From Imbricaverruca yamaguchii (lineage: Eukaryota > Arthropoda > Thecostraca > Neoverrucidae): a stretch of 64,000 nt of DNA. Positions 1-12,357 of the stretch are shown piece by piece; position 1 is the stretch's first letter; each line of letters starts with the position of its first letter. The DNA lies in assembly GCA_034440575.1 (NCBI GenBank), contig JAOTOL010001661.1, forward strand, positions 3,008,001 through 3,072,000, read 5' to 3'. The notes beneath the pieces were generated by a model. It was given only the letters and a program-made list of their open reading frames with translations, made no database searches and had not been told where the DNA came from. Position numbers and translations under genes: made by a program.

Positions 1-312
1 GCCTAGCTCCTCCCATGATGATGCGTAGTGTACCTGGTGCACTCTCCATCACCATTCACTCCCCATCACAGCGTGAGACCAGCTGTGATCAGAGATCGCA
101 ATCGCGCCATGTGCACCGGACGCGTCATTCGCTTCCTTTCATCCGGCAGCACGCGTCGTGACGGCCTGGGACACGCGCCGCGGCGGCTGCCATACCTGCG
201 AGGCACGACCGTGACGTGACGCCGGCAGTGGAGAGTCATACCGTCCCGGCGCGCTGATGCCGTGTCTGACCAGTTCAGCTGTTACAGCCGGAAATTGGCC
301 GCATCCAGCTCG
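1..312. other. No gene recognised
   Basis: GC-mixed sequence at the window edge. Short open frames exist but none has a recognisable domain or splice context. Confidence 0.5.
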
Positions 313-480
<168 letters not shown>

Positions 481-506
481 TCGCTCTTACTTTTTTGGTG
501 GCCAGC

Positions 507-633
507 ATTTCCGCGAGAGCCGTTTACATCTCGTGGAAGCCCATTGGTTTAATGATTATAATTATGTCTGATTGTGCAGACCAAATAAATTGCCGAGGTG
601 GTCTATTGACCCCCTTAGCGAATGCAAAGTGAC
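507..633. repeat. Repeat copy 1 of a duplicated block
   Basis: About 130 bp containing TCCGCGAGAG, ATCTCGTGGAAGCCCAT, GGTTTAATGATTATA and GACCCCCTTAGCGAATGCAA. The same order of words recurs at 2651-2780, and a weaker third copy ends near 2600. The copies bracket the secreted-protein exon. It could be a dispersed element or a local duplication; no terminal structure is visible. Confidence 0.75.
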
Positions 634-680
634 ACCTCTCAATATTCTTCATCTCCAAAGTAAGTGTGTGTCTGTTTCAG

Positions 681-1493
681 ATGCTGCGCCACATTGCCCT
701 GGTTTGTCTGGTGTTGGCGGTCACCGCCAAGGAGGTGGAGAAGCGGGATGCCCAGTACAGTTCGCCCGGCTTCGGTGCGTCCGGCTTCGGTGCGTCCGGC
801 TCGTCGTTCTCCGGCTTCAGCGGGCCCTCGGGACCCGGCCTGGACGCGTCATTCAGCGGCGTCGGCTCCGGCCACGTTGGCGGCAAGTGCCGCGACGAGA
901 CCAAGTACATCCTGACCTGGACCAAGGCGGTGATCCCGGTGACACGGTACAACACGCGCACCGAGTACCTGCCGACCACGCTCTACAAGTACGTCACCGA
1001 GACTCTGTACTACCCGCAGACGGTGGTGCAGCTGGAGACGACGACGCGCGCCGGCGGCGTCGAGTACCAGGAGGAGACCAAGATCGCCTACCGCACCAAC
1101 ACGCTGGTGATCCCGCGCGTCGACACCGTCACCTCGACGCTGCTGTTCACCGACGACGAGCACGTGACGGTGACCGAGACGGACCACCTGACGGCCACGC
1201 GCACCCAGCAGTACCCGATCGAGGCGACGGTGACGAGCGTGCAGCGCGTGCCGCAGGTGCAGACGTCCGTGGAGATCCAGTACCAGACCCTGTACAAGAC
1301 CCAGTACGCCACCAACCAGTACGACGTGGTGCAGACCGAGGTGGCCAACGTGCCGCAGCTGCAGTACATCACCAGCACGGTCACGCAGAAGCGCTACCAG
1401 ACGGTGGCGGTGACGCGCACCCAGAAGCGCTACCACACCGTCACCAAGTGCGAGCAGCAGGGCTACCCGGAGCCGCCCCGCCAGCGGTACTAG
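681..1493 (+). CDS. Secreted Thr/Tyr/Val-rich extracellular protein
   Basis: An intact 270-codon exon. The ATG at 681 directly follows a splice acceptor (TCTGTTTCAG), so the 5' UTR is probably on an upstream exon; a longer in-frame reading would need a GTG start inside the intron. Residues 1-16 form a signal peptide (MLRHIALVCLVLAVTA), followed by a dibasic KR and a Gly/Ser/Phe-rich segment with a repeated GFGAS motif (residues about 28-65). From about residue 70 to 260 the chain is an alternating Thr/Val/Tyr-rich sequence (YNTRTEYLPTTLYKYVTET and similar), as expected of a beta-rich fibrous or cuticle-associated protein. Only two cysteines remain after the signal, one just before and one just after this region, so they could form a closing disulfide. 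Third codon positions are almost all G or C, as in the other genes here. I do not recognise a named family; a cuticle, egg-coat or secreted-glue role is inference only. Confidence 0.8.
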   Translation: MLRHIALVCLVLAVTAKEVEKRDAQYSSPGFGASGFGASGSSFSGFSGPSGPGLDASFSGVGSGHVGGKCRDETKYILTWTKAVIPVTRYNTRTEYLPTTLYKYVTETLYYPQTVVQLETTTRAGGVEYQEETKIAYRTNTLVIPRVDTVTSTLLFTDDEHVTVTETDHLTATRTQQYPIEATVTSVQRVPQVQTSVEIQYQTLYKTQYATNQYDVVQTEVANVPQLQYITSTVTQKRYQTVAVTRTQKRYHTVTKCEQQGYPEPPRQRY

Positions 1494-1678
1494 ACGGTCG
1501 GCGCGTGCGCCACCCGGACGGCCAGGGCTGCGCGGTCGCAGCTCGAGCGCCGAGTCAGCTCAGCGAGACTAAGTCATTAGGTTAAGGCGCGAATTCCCAT
1601 TCTGTGATACCTGTTGTTGTTGACCGGAGGAGCCGGGGCGAAGTGGTCGACCGACGTCGCCAGTCGCCCCGTGGCCCC

Positions 1679-1681
<3 letters not shown>

Positions 1682-1709
<28 letters not shown>

Positions 1710-1710
1710 T
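1682..1710. repeat. GT microsatellite
   Basis: (GT)n of about 29 bp downstream of the secreted-protein stop codon. Confidence 0.95.
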
Positions 1711-2500
1711 GTTTGTGTGGGCTGTTTATCCAAATGTGCTCGTTTGTCACCGCTTCGACCGCTTCTCAGGCGGCGCCAGGGAAGCGTGGTCTGATATTAT
1801 AACACCGTGCTTCGACGATGAAGACCGCCTGACTGGTCGAGGCGCGGGAAAAGTGCATGTGTCCGAGATGGTATTTATACCCATTTATTCTGGTACACGA
1901 TTGCGTAACAGCAAATATATGTTGTGTCATCTTTCGCTTCCATGAAGACAGCCAGCGAAGTGTCGTGCAACGCGACGAGAACATGTTGCCCGTTTTATCT
2001 ATCGAAAAGTCGTTGGAAATGGATGGCCGTCTGCGTAATAACGAGATCAATGAACATACCTTCAGAAGTGAAAGTAAAGTGTGCTGTAAAATCATGAATT
2101 CACATCCCTGGCCAGAATTAGACTAGCTATAGTTCGCGAAGCTGATCACCAGGGCACGCAAAACGTATCTTTCAAACACGTCCTCGCATGTCGGTGCCAC
2201 ATCGACAGGACTGGACCGCCTTCAACTTCCTTGGCACACACGCCGTCATCTCACCGGATCGGCTTGGCACACACTTCGAAAGACTTTTGAAAGGAGACTT
2301 TGGAAAAGCAAGAGATCGCGCTGCACTCCTCGTGAAGCTAAGGATGTGCTTGTTGAAATGGCGTATTGGATGACCAGACGACAAACATGGAGAGAGATCA
2401 CCAGCGGCCGCTCGGGTGGTGACGAGTTCTTGACGATGAAGTCCAGCGGAGGCCGTTTTATATTCGAAAGCCGTTTTATCCTCGAAAGCCGTTTTATCTC
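1711..2500. other. No gene recognised
   Basis: Downstream of the secreted-protein exon; presumed 3' UTR or intergenic. No AATAAA polyadenylation hexamer was seen close to the stop codon. Confidence 0.45.
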
Positions 2501-2512
2501 GTGTAGGCCCGC

Positions 2513-2830
2513 AGGTTTAATTGTTAAACCTGGATCTGATCATGGAGACGAACTCCATGATTCAGGAGGTCTGCAGACCCCTTAGCGTATGCATATTAAC
2601 GCCACTGCCAGGCTCTGCCAGTTGCCCGTATGCCTGAGTAAACGATGTTTTGGCATTATTTCCGCGAGAGTTGATATCTCGTGGAAGCCCATAGGTTTAA
2701 TGATTATACTTCTGTCTGATTGTGGAGGCTAAGTAAATTATCGAGGAGGTCTACTGACCCCCTTAACGAATGCAAAGTGATAGCACTGCCAGGCTCTGCA
2801 AGTTGTCCATATGCCTTAGCAAATGAATCG
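2513..2830. repeat. Tandem pair of the 507-633 repeat
   Basis: Two adjacent copies. The first, about 2513-2650, is degenerate; the second, 2651-2830, keeps the TCCGCGAGAG, ATCTCGTGGAAGCCCAT and GGTTTAATGATTATA words and extends into GCACTGCCAGGCTCTGC, which also occurs near 2610. The unit is therefore about 165 bp. Confidence 0.75.
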
Positions 2831-5800
2831 ATCAGCTGGCACTGCAGAGAGGCGGCTCAGCTGGTGACATCGTGCAGTCTCCCAGTTTCCCAGGCCACCG
2901 GGTGCATGACGCCGGCCAGCAGGTCGCCAAGGTCGACCGCAGGTCACGTGTTGCACTGTAAACTCAGCGTCCTCGGTACCCCGTCCACAACACGCCTCCT
3001 GAAGTGTCACAGCCTGCGGCCAAGAAGCCCGGTGGATGCGCTCCGTCCAGACCGGGTCTACCAAAGCCATCACACTCGACTTTTGGCAGACGCAACATAT
3101 TATGTAGGCAAAACTAGATAGCAATCCTTTTATCACGCAACTAAATGCACTACAAGCGCCTCCGACAACACCATTCTTCAGCACTGCAATGTAGCAACGC
3201 TGAAGTCAAAGGTCATATTTACCATTAATAGGAAGGTTTCATAACAGTCTTTCCAGTAGGTATGACAACCGTTTCTCATATCGCGCAGCCCCCATTATTC
3301 GTTCCGGTTCCAGGTTTCACAACTGTGATTCTGTATTGGCCATGCTATAGAGTCGCGCTCGCTTGGCGTCACGAGGTTTCTCATTAACCATGATCAACCA
3401 CCGGAGACTGCGGTGTGCACACCCCGCACGCGCCATTGGCCAGACGATAGCAGAGGTCGTTGCCGCCTCCCTGTGGTGGTGGATTGGAGTTAAGGGGCGC
3501 GTCGACATCTAGGGTCATTTTGCGCCCATAACTGAACTGTAATCAATTTACGGTATTGCTATCATAGCTTGCTATCCATCTTCCCCGGTGGGGGTATATT
3601 ACGTCATTGCCGCCACGCCTGGTGAGGTCAACATTGCGCTGAGTCGGCGGAGCTGGGCGACACGAACCCACCCAACCGCGCGGGTTTTCCCGTCCCAATA
3701 AGTCTTGTAAATGGCATGCTAATCGTATTGCAAAACAGGCCCCCCCCCCATCCACACACACGCACCCACCCACAAATGACACTCCTCCCAGCATAGCGCC
3801 ATAGTGGCTGTGCGGAGTCAACACGGAGCGGGAGAGCAAGTATTCACCTACACCCGCTGCCTTCCAACACCTCACCTCCACACACTACACGGCACCCGCC
3901 AGCAGCGCCTCTCCAATTCAAGCCCGGAATATTAGCTGCAGGATGTGCTTTTGAAATGGCGTAGGGGATGACCAAACGGACACACATGGAGAGAAATCAC
4001 CAGCGTGAGCAATAGCCAAATATGAAACATGAGCTGCTTTCGATAGACTAGCGCAGTGTGGGACTGGAGTATGATCGAGTGCATTGGAATGTACCAGATC
4101 CATACTTAATGCAGAGGTGACGCTTCTAGCCTCACTTGTCTGTGTGTTCATTACCAGCGCCGCGTGAAGCATTGTAAGCAAATTCACTTTTCCCCCGTCG
4201 TCCCATTTTCCTGGGTTTGATACTGTGGAGCAGAGATGGAGAACTGGACTATTTTCAATGAACGTCATTAAAAACAAAACGTCTTTTAGTTAGTGCTATG
4301 ACAAAGTAATTTTGCTTATGGTATTGATAATACTATCATGTTTCTCCCTTCCCCATCAATGTCGTAGCGATATGCATATTGCCTGTAAGATTCTGGACAG
4401 GTACAGACACATATATCGAGTTTCAGAATGTTTTCCGGAAGGTCTGCGCAGACTTCAAGCCAGCTGGTGTTCGAGACGGCTTCCGCTACCAAGAAAGCGT
4501 GCACAGACTCGTGCAAACTGAGAAAACAGGTGGCGTGAAGTAGTTATCGAGCGACAGGTGGATTTCTGGTGAGGAATCCACATCTGCTGATTCAAAGGCT
4601 GGCTATATATTGCAGTCCCTCAAAGATTATGTGCACCGTGCCATAGCTTTAAGGACGTGGGAAAAGGAAGTGTTTCTTATTTACTCGCATGTTTTATAGC
4701 AGGAGATCCCATTCTAAATGATTGATGCTTACCGACGAAAAATAATTCATTTTTACTTCTGTTGTGCAGTTTAGCATTCTACAGTAAGCACTTCTTCCCA
4801 ATAGATTATGCCGTCATACCCCACCAAATGGAACATGCCTCAATCACCCGACAGCTTCTAAACGTCATGTCCGCGATGTTCCGTCAGTCTGCACAACTAT
4901 TAGTATCAACATTTATTCATCCATAGCTAATGATGCGCTTTTTTCTCGTGAAGAGGAGCCATATGACGGATTATATAAAAAGTACACAATATTGCATAAC
5001 AGCGTCATAACCTTAACACAAAACCCAATATAAGGTGGTGTAGAGAAAAGTAAACGGGCCAGAAACCCATAACAATATCATCGTTAATCAGACTCTTACT
5101 GGTGCATAATTTCGACAAACGTTCTTTCAATTCACATCCTATGCTCACATTCCACCACAACCAATATTTTTGCACGTCGACTATTCCGCTGAATGAGAGT
5201 AACGCTTAAGTGACTGGCTTAGTTATGAAGAGACAACATAAAGTACAGGTGCCACAGGTTTTGCTAACATTGGCTCTAGCAGCATCAATGCTTCCCAAAT
5301 TGTCATCAATGGACACAATTTGTGGCACTGACTTGATACGTTACAAGACCAACTTTGCCGGTGATATTTTACCTGTAGACTGAGTGTTTTAAAACGACGT
5401 TAACTGCAATTGTTGTACCTGCACTCTTTATATCCACGTTATACCCATGGGTGGTGTAGTTCCATAGTAAGTAGTGGGACCCAATGCATGGTGCCAAGGG
5501 CGGATAGCAGGGGCACTGGGGGCACGTGCCCCTCCCCCCATTGTAAGTGGGTGCCACTCCGGCGGATATAAGGTGCCCATCTGGGAAAGCTCGAGTGCAC
5601 CCCCTTCATGTATTTAGTCCAAGGCGCGCCTCGGAAGGCAAACGTCGTTCAGGTGGCGCTCCTCCGGACATGTACCCCCTGTGGCAGTTCCTGGGTCCGC
5701 CCATACACGGATGAAATTAGTGCTACCAATTTGGTAGTTGGTGCTCAGCCAAAAGGGTCCCATGCTAAGAGAGCAAGAAGTTGGTGGGGCTTAAGCAAAG

Positions 5801-7207
5801 ACGTTGAGGTCCTTGCTTAGGTTGAGGTCTTTGCCCTACCAAATGCATAGGAAACTTTACTACTGGTTCAAACAGAACATCTAGGAGCACTTGATTATCG
5901 TGCCTGTTATTTGACGGGTCAAGTATAATTTTAATTAGCACGCGTCCAGAAAACAAATTCTATCATTAGCATTCCAAAGAACAACAATAACAGAGAAGCA
6001 ATGCCGATCCTATTTTTTAAGGAAGTACCTACATGCCGGCCAGTTGAATGCGTGGCTGAAAAAGTGTGGGACGGGCGCGACCGAGACCACGGGCTGAAGC
6101 TGCCAGCGTTCCTTACTGATCTTCGATGGTGATGTGCAACACATAATGTAGGCTGCTGAAAATTATTGGGACGGTACAATGCGTTGAAGCAATGGGCGGG
6201 CCCAAATGTATTGGGGGCATAACGCATCGCCATATAAAAATGTGAAATTATAGGGTGGGCAGAACCAATATTGGGATAACCAATGTCTCAAAGGCATACA
6301 AAGCTACACCGGTGGTTCAAGGTGCTGGTCCCTAATTTGTACACATGTTCGTCCCTAATTAGAAGCTAAATGGTTAGAAATCGTACATTCATGATTTACT
6401 GTGGTAAGCACGACAATACAGCGCTTATTCGAGAAGCGGTCACGACCCGACTGCCTTACCAAAATTACTTTTTCAAGGCACTGGCTTTCAGACTGAACGG
6501 GGCTCAGGGTCCGGTAGTGGCAGTGAAATAACTCTGCTTGACATGGACCCTTCATCATCCGAGCGAACAATCGCATTGAATTTAGGGTTAGCAAAAATCC
6601 AATGGGAGCGTTGCCACTGGTTGGCCAACTGCCACGTGAACGCCCGAACGCACGCGCCGCAAACAGACAAACCGGGCCCTGTGAACCGGACCGTCACCGT
6701 GCCCTACCGTTAACAACCGCTCAGTCATCATGTCGCAAACAGAATGATCCCGCATAAAAACTGGATCATATTGTGGTCACGCGCCACTGGTCGCCAGCCC
6801 GCGCCGGTCTCCGCCTCATTGGGCGCAATGACTTTCACGTTGCGGGCGTCGCGATGGTCAGGTTCAAATGGTCGATGCTCCAACTGACATGGGACCCTGT
6901 TGCGCCCCGGGCTAGCCTCGGTAAGCCATACAATTCACAGCACGTTCGGCTGTGATGACATCGTTCGGCCACAGATCGCACCGGCCACCGTCCGGCTCGC
7001 CGCGGAATGCGAGCAATGCGAACACAACGCGCCCGCACGTGCCCGCTGCCTCGGATGGTTTGGCAAGCACCGAGTGTGTGCCAGACAGCTCCGCAACGGC
7101 AACTTCGAGTCCGCAAGACGGCAGCCTGCCGGCTGTCTTGCGTCACGGGTGACGGCATCGCCTGTCACTTCAGCGGGTGCAGTGTCGGTCACGTCGCAAA
7201 GACGATG
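2831..7207. other. Intergenic, no gene recognised
   Basis: Mixed-composition DNA with only short, unsupported open frames. A C10 homopolymer lies near 3740. The dispersed tag (reverse orientation) lies at 3470-3507. I found no domain, TIR pair or LTR. Confidence 0.5.
3470..3507 (-). repeat. Dispersed GTCGA-tag repeat
   Basis: Minus-strand copy of a tag read as GTCGACGCGCCCCTTAACTCC. Related copies occur at 8607, 21901, 32202 (reverse), 36032, 38207, 47483 and possibly 63720 (reverse). Probably the conserved tail of a short interspersed element. Confidence 0.7.
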
Positions 7208-7400
7208 ACTGGATCAGATGCGCGTCACGGACTGAGTCACCACGTCACTGGCTGAGTCGACGCGTCACTGATTAGGTCGCCGCGTCACTGACTGGGTCGC
7301 TCATCACTGACCGAGTCAACGCGTCACTGGCGGTGCAACCGCGTCACTGACTGGGTCGCCGCATCGCTGACTGCGTCGCCACCTCACTGGCCGAGTCTTG
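7208..7400. repeat. About 20-bp tandem repeat
   Basis: Roughly eight imperfect units of the type CGCGTCACTGACTGGGTCGC. It begins after a GC-rich stretch (6900-7200) that has open frames on both strands but no domain I recognise. Confidence 0.85.
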
Positions 7401-9570
7401 AGCCGGGTTAGTCGCTAGAATGCTTCCATTTCAAAGTTGAGAAAGAAGCTAAATTGTTTGCGGCAGGATCTTTGCGTTTAGGAAGTATATGCGGAGGAAT
7501 AAACCATGGAAGACATGGTCTTTCTTCGAAACGTTGGAGGGAGGTAATATAATAATAACGACCTTTATTTCGCACCTTTCTTGGTACACACAATGTCTTT
7601 TATAAATATTGTATGGGCAGGTGACGTACAAGCTAACCATAACCCAACGCATTGCGAAGTCGAAGGGAAACCAAGCATTACGTCGTATAATGCTCCTAAA
7701 TTATATAGGATTTCAGCTACTATGCGGGATATATTAATTGTATCATGTTATCTTGCCAGTCTCGCATCAATATCAATGTTCATGTGCTATCTTGGAACGA
7801 TCAAGTGTTGGCCAAACCATTTCTTGAAAATATTCACACTTGTAGCAGAGATTTTGGTATCCGGAAATGCATTCATATTGACAAAGGTAGCATAAGCTAT
7901 ACATCACGACTTGGATTGATCTATTAACCAAGGATCCAACGGTAGAATTCAGCTATGTAAAGGGCATTGGGCGGGACCACTTAACGTACACAAGAAAACC
8001 TAGCACAGATACGCAGTGCGCAATGCATGTCGCACACAAGCCGTAATTGACAACTTTACATATGGCAGGAATCCCTGTGTAAAACGCTTTACTATTGGGT
8101 TTTCCCGCTTAACTCGCTGCCATCTTCTACAAACGATTGCAATGCAACTTAGGCTTAATACATTAATATGTTGTAATGGAGTGTGCTTTTATGGTGATGT
8201 GTTGCGATAAAAAGGCAAATGTGGGCACCTGCATGCAATCGCATTAAGATATTACTTGTGAATTGGTGACACATCATATACGTCATATATCACATGTTGA
8301 AGTTCAATTGGCTCCCTATGACCGCTATTGAGATGACGCCCCCTGAGGAACTAACCAAAGGAACCGTTTTTCTCAAGGCTTGTTACGGACTCAAGGCGAT
8401 TCTGTTCGGTGGGGGCCGCGTGGGGAGGTGCCGACGCTATCTCGGTTGAGGCATATAAGTGGTAAAGATAACTGAAATTTGGTCCACATTTTCCCGGCTG
8501 CCTGTGCATTTTTTATTGCCAGTGTTTTCATAGCTGTGGTTAGATGCAACCTTGCAACCCAACTTGTATACGGCTTTGGGTAGGTGGGCGCAAAGTGACC
8601 CTTGGTGTCGACCCGCCCCTAAACTCCAATCCACCACCACAGCTTTGGGTAAATTTGTGCTTTAAGGTGCATTAAGAATTCTTCGAATTATCATTCCAAT
8701 GCGATGTTGATGAATATGACAAAGATCGTGGGCCGCGAATATGACAAAGATCGTTAGCCACCCATTGTTTTGAGCAAATGCTGACTTCAGGTTGGGAGCA
8801 AAATAATACCGAGAAAGGGCCTGAGTTGTTAACAATGGCTAAAGGAAATGTTTATAAAAGTTTTTTTAAAAAGATGTTTTTGCAATTTTGAGTGTTTTCT
8901 CTCAGAATACAATGCTAGTTGATATGTTTTGGAAGATGTGACCAATAGTTTTTGCTACTTATGCTTGCCTCAGTTGATCATAGTGATAATTGCTATCATG
9001 TGCCACACTACTGTTCTTTGTGCCATAGTTTATCCTCCCTGCACCTGGAGCTTCTCAGATGTAATTAATGAATATTTAGCACTTCATGGAGTTGGTTCCA
9101 ATCTTCTTCATATTGAAAATGCATTTTTGCCTTTTTACTGCATAGTATCACACATCCTAGTCAACATTTACTCAAAGCATAACAGTAACTGTGTGGACAT
9201 AATATCCTACCCATTGGTAAGGATGATGATGTCATAAAGTCATACAATGTTTAGACTTAATAATAGCCACAAGGGCACATCCAGTTAAGTCTGTAAATGT
9301 AAGATACCATAAGCCTGGTAAAAAGACCCACCCAAACCATCACCACATCCTAAAGAAGGCATCTACCAACATCCCACACACCTATCTACATCATCAGTAC
9401 CTATCTACCATAGCTATCCAGCCCTATTCCTTTGATCCCTCTAATCACATGTGGATCAAAAGCCTTACCAATAATTTTCCAATTGCATCCATACCTGCTT
9501 AAGGGGGTCTATATCATGCATGCTTCTTAGCATAAATCTCATCCCATCGATCATAAATTCAAACTCAAAA
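7401..9570. other. AT-rich, no gene recognised
   Basis: Sequence becomes AT-rich from about 7.4 kb. Open frames up to 104 codons have low-complexity or random composition and lack the G/C third-position bias of the window's real exons. A dispersed tag copy is at 8607-8636. Confidence 0.5.
8607..8636 (+). repeat. Dispersed GTCGA-tag repeat
   Basis: Reads GTCGACCCGCCCCTAAACTCC then a CCACCA tail; the same family as the copies at 38207 and 47483. Confidence 0.7.
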
Positions 9571-9579
9571 CCAAGATTT

Positions 9580-9990
9580 TCCAGTCTAAAAAGTTGTCCA
9601 CCTTACTTTTAAGTAAATTCAATGAGGAACTTGCCACAACATCAGCAGGCACCCAATTCCACTGATCAACAACCCATTGACTGAAGGCCTGTTGTCTCTT
9701 AGCTGTTCTACATCTCAACTTGTCTAACCTGAATTGATGACCCCTCTGTGATTTGTGGTATCAATCATCAATATGTGGAGGCAACTTCCACATATTGATG
9801 TGGAAGTTGCCTATTCCACTGATGGGTTTAGTGGCTTTGTGCTGCACTCTTTATAACATGTCTATATTTTTATGGGTGGGGGTGCCATGCTTGTACAGAC
9901 TATTCCAAGTGAGTTTGCACTTATGCTTAAGTACAGTTTTTCATGACTTCCTTGCTCTTATATCACACTTCTATTAACCCACACCATCTT
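9580..9990 (-). pseudogene. LINE (CR1-like) reverse transcriptase C-terminus remnant
   Basis: On the minus strand a conceptual translation reads, with two internal stops, a segment starting LKHKCKLTWNSLYKHGTP, then RVQHKATKPISG, then after a clean stretch QFRLDKLRCRTAKRQQAFSQ followed by WVVDQWNWVPADVV and a KSKVDNFLD tail. The pattern 'yxxRVQxxATKxI ... FxxRVVxxWNxLPxxVV ... FKxxLD' is the classic C-terminal end of CR1/Jockey-group LINE reverse transcriptases. The copy is 5'-truncated and dead. The last 55 codons (9590-9750) are free of stops. An internal short palindrome (9770-9811, two inverted copies of CCACATATTGATG-type sequence) lies between the two parts. Confidence 0.75.
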
Positions 9991-12158
9991 TCCTGTCAAA
10001 TCCTCACACCCCTTCTCAGGGGGTGGTTGAAGACCTCCTCTAAAATCCAAACTAAGCATCACAAGAAAATGAAGGTGTCATCAGAAAGTGCTCAACGAGT
10101 AGGGTCTGGGTCCACCCTCCAAAACAATTTCCCCCAAAAGTGATGTCACCAGGGAGCTAGATTTTCAAGACTTTTCACAACTTACATTATGCTTACATTA
10201 TATGTTAGGCTTTTACGACTCTGGGGAGCTCATTTTGGGGATGTATGAAGAAAAACAAGATTTATTTGGAATAAGAAAATGACAGCGAAATCGACCAGGG
10301 CTATAATTTTTTGGACCCCCAGAGCTACTTTTTCAAATTTCAAAATTTTGAGTTAAAGTTTTCTGTAATTTTTCCTTTTCCAATGGGTAGAACAGGCCAA
10401 TAAACATTGGAAGTCAACTTGCACCAATAATAAAGCTTACTTTAGCCAGAATCCTATATTTGAACTGTGATTTGGCAAGTATGCAAAATTTATATGTAGT
10501 TAAAAAAATGACAAATTCCACTTGTACATTTTGTTGCATCTGTAAAGATAAGCAAATGCTGAAAGTTTCATTAAAATATCTATCCATTAAAGTGTGATGA
10601 CTAGTGTAACTTTTTTGGAGGTGACCTCACTTGACCTTGACTAACTTGTTGAACCTAGATGACCTGACCTATAAATTTTGAATCAGAATCTCAAATTGGT
10701 GTGGGAAAAGGTATGCCAAATTTTGGAGTGCTACCGCGAGCCGTTCGTCCGCTATCCATGAAAAACCTCAGGAGGGTTTAAGACCCAGAGATGGGACGGG
10801 TTAATGAGTCCCAGCATTCTGAGTATTCAGTTCCTAGCTGAGATATTTTATTTAAAAATGTGAAATAAATGTAGCCTAGCCTACCATGAGCTTTCTTGAA
10901 GAAAAAAAAGCATTTCCAATAAAGAGCATGACATGGTCAAAGTGCCCTTGAGCTCAAATAAGCAACTAAAAAGCATGCCAGAAGCATGTAATTTGCAGTT
11001 TAAAATTATTTCTAATTTCTTTGATGAATATGCAATGGGATAAATATGCTGACCACTCATTCTGGACCTCTGTAAATGCATACTTTTCAATTGGGGGCGG
11101 GGGCAAAATAACACAGAAAGGTGGCTTGGAGTTTGGTAGTAATATACCATAGCAAAATAGATTAGCAAAATATAGCATTAGAGGTAATGTTCAAAATAAA
11201 GGAACAAAATGTGGCATTGCCTAGCCTAAGCTTCAATGGAATGGAATAAATAATGGAATGGAAATGGAAATTTTAATAAATAATTATAGAAAATTACCTA
11301 AATCTAAAAACTTAGAAAGGTCTAACCTGTATTAGCCTAACTTAAGGTATCTTGCAGCAGTTATAAATTATTCATGAAATAGGGTGGAATATACCACTTT
11401 CTTAATGCTGGATTGACATCCTTCTTCAAGAAGTATCAACATCCTGCTTCCTGATGCATGCTTATGAAGTCTTTGTGTCTCTTCTAAGAGTATCTCATTT
11501 ATATGTAACATGTGAATGCTGTTGACTAGGAGTGGTGATAGGTGAACATTTTGCAATGCAATTTCAGGTAAAGGGATAACCTATAATGTGGCATGACATA
11601 CAATAGCAGTTTATAGCACAGTTATTATTATCCCAATATAGCTTTCAAATATAGCTTTCCTTAAATTGTGAATCTCAAAAGAAATGATAAAGGTACAGTC
11701 ACAAGTACCTATGCCATTGGATGGAATTTGGATCTGAAAAACCTCAAAAGCATTTAAAAAAGCCTAACCTAAAAGCCTAACCTAACATAGCTACCCAAGC
11801 ATAAATGTTTTGTATGTTTCATGAAGGTAAAATGTGTAAAACTTGTCTTGTACTTACCTTAAGCTACAATGATAACAGGCAAGGTCCAGTTGTAGGTAGG
11901 TACCTACCCACCTAGTACCTACTGTAATGTCTACCTAGTACCTACTTACCTAGGTACCTAACTGGCAGCAGTCATGTTTTATGAAGCAATGTGATGAGCA
12001 TACCACCCACATTTTAAAATAATTGTGGCTTTGTGATGGAATTAGATCTTGTTTGTGATGTGTCATAAAAATATGTTCAATGGGGGAGGGGTTGTTCTGA
12101 TTTGGTGGGGTAAATTTGTAGTTTAAGGTAATCTTTTATTTCTTGGATTTTATTCCAG
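9991..12158. other. AT-rich DNA upstream of the MTCH2-like gene
   Basis: No exon recognised. Contains CCTAACCTAA words (minus-strand TTAGG type) around 11300-11790 and GTACCTA-rich direct repeats at 11890-11960. It ends in a good splice acceptor (TATTCCAG at 12151-12158), so at least part should be an intron in the MTCH2-like 5' UTR. Confidence 0.5.
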
Positions 12159-12183
12159 ACGATCGTGACAGCTGGCAGCTTTG

Positions 12184-12357
12184 ATGGCGCACACAACATC
12201 CCACCCGGACCCGACCGGAAGCTCCAAAGATTCAGTGGCTGCTGACCAGAACATGCCCAATCACCACTACCAGGACATAGCCTGCTACCACATGGGCTGC
12301 AAAATTCTGCTCAATGCCGCCCTGAGTCCTGTGGACAATGCCAAGATTCTGATGCAG
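12184..12357 (+). CDS. MTCH2-like exon 1 (coding)
   Basis: 58 codons from the ATG at 12184 to the donor CAG|GTGAGA. A TGA lies in frame upstream, after the acceptor at 12158, supporting this ATG. The first 35 residues are polar and unlike vertebrate MTCH2; then GCKILLNAALSPVDNAKILM aligns with the start of carrier helix 1. Ends in phase 0. An intronic 29-bp minisatellite begins within about 10 bp of the donor. Confidence 0.7.
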
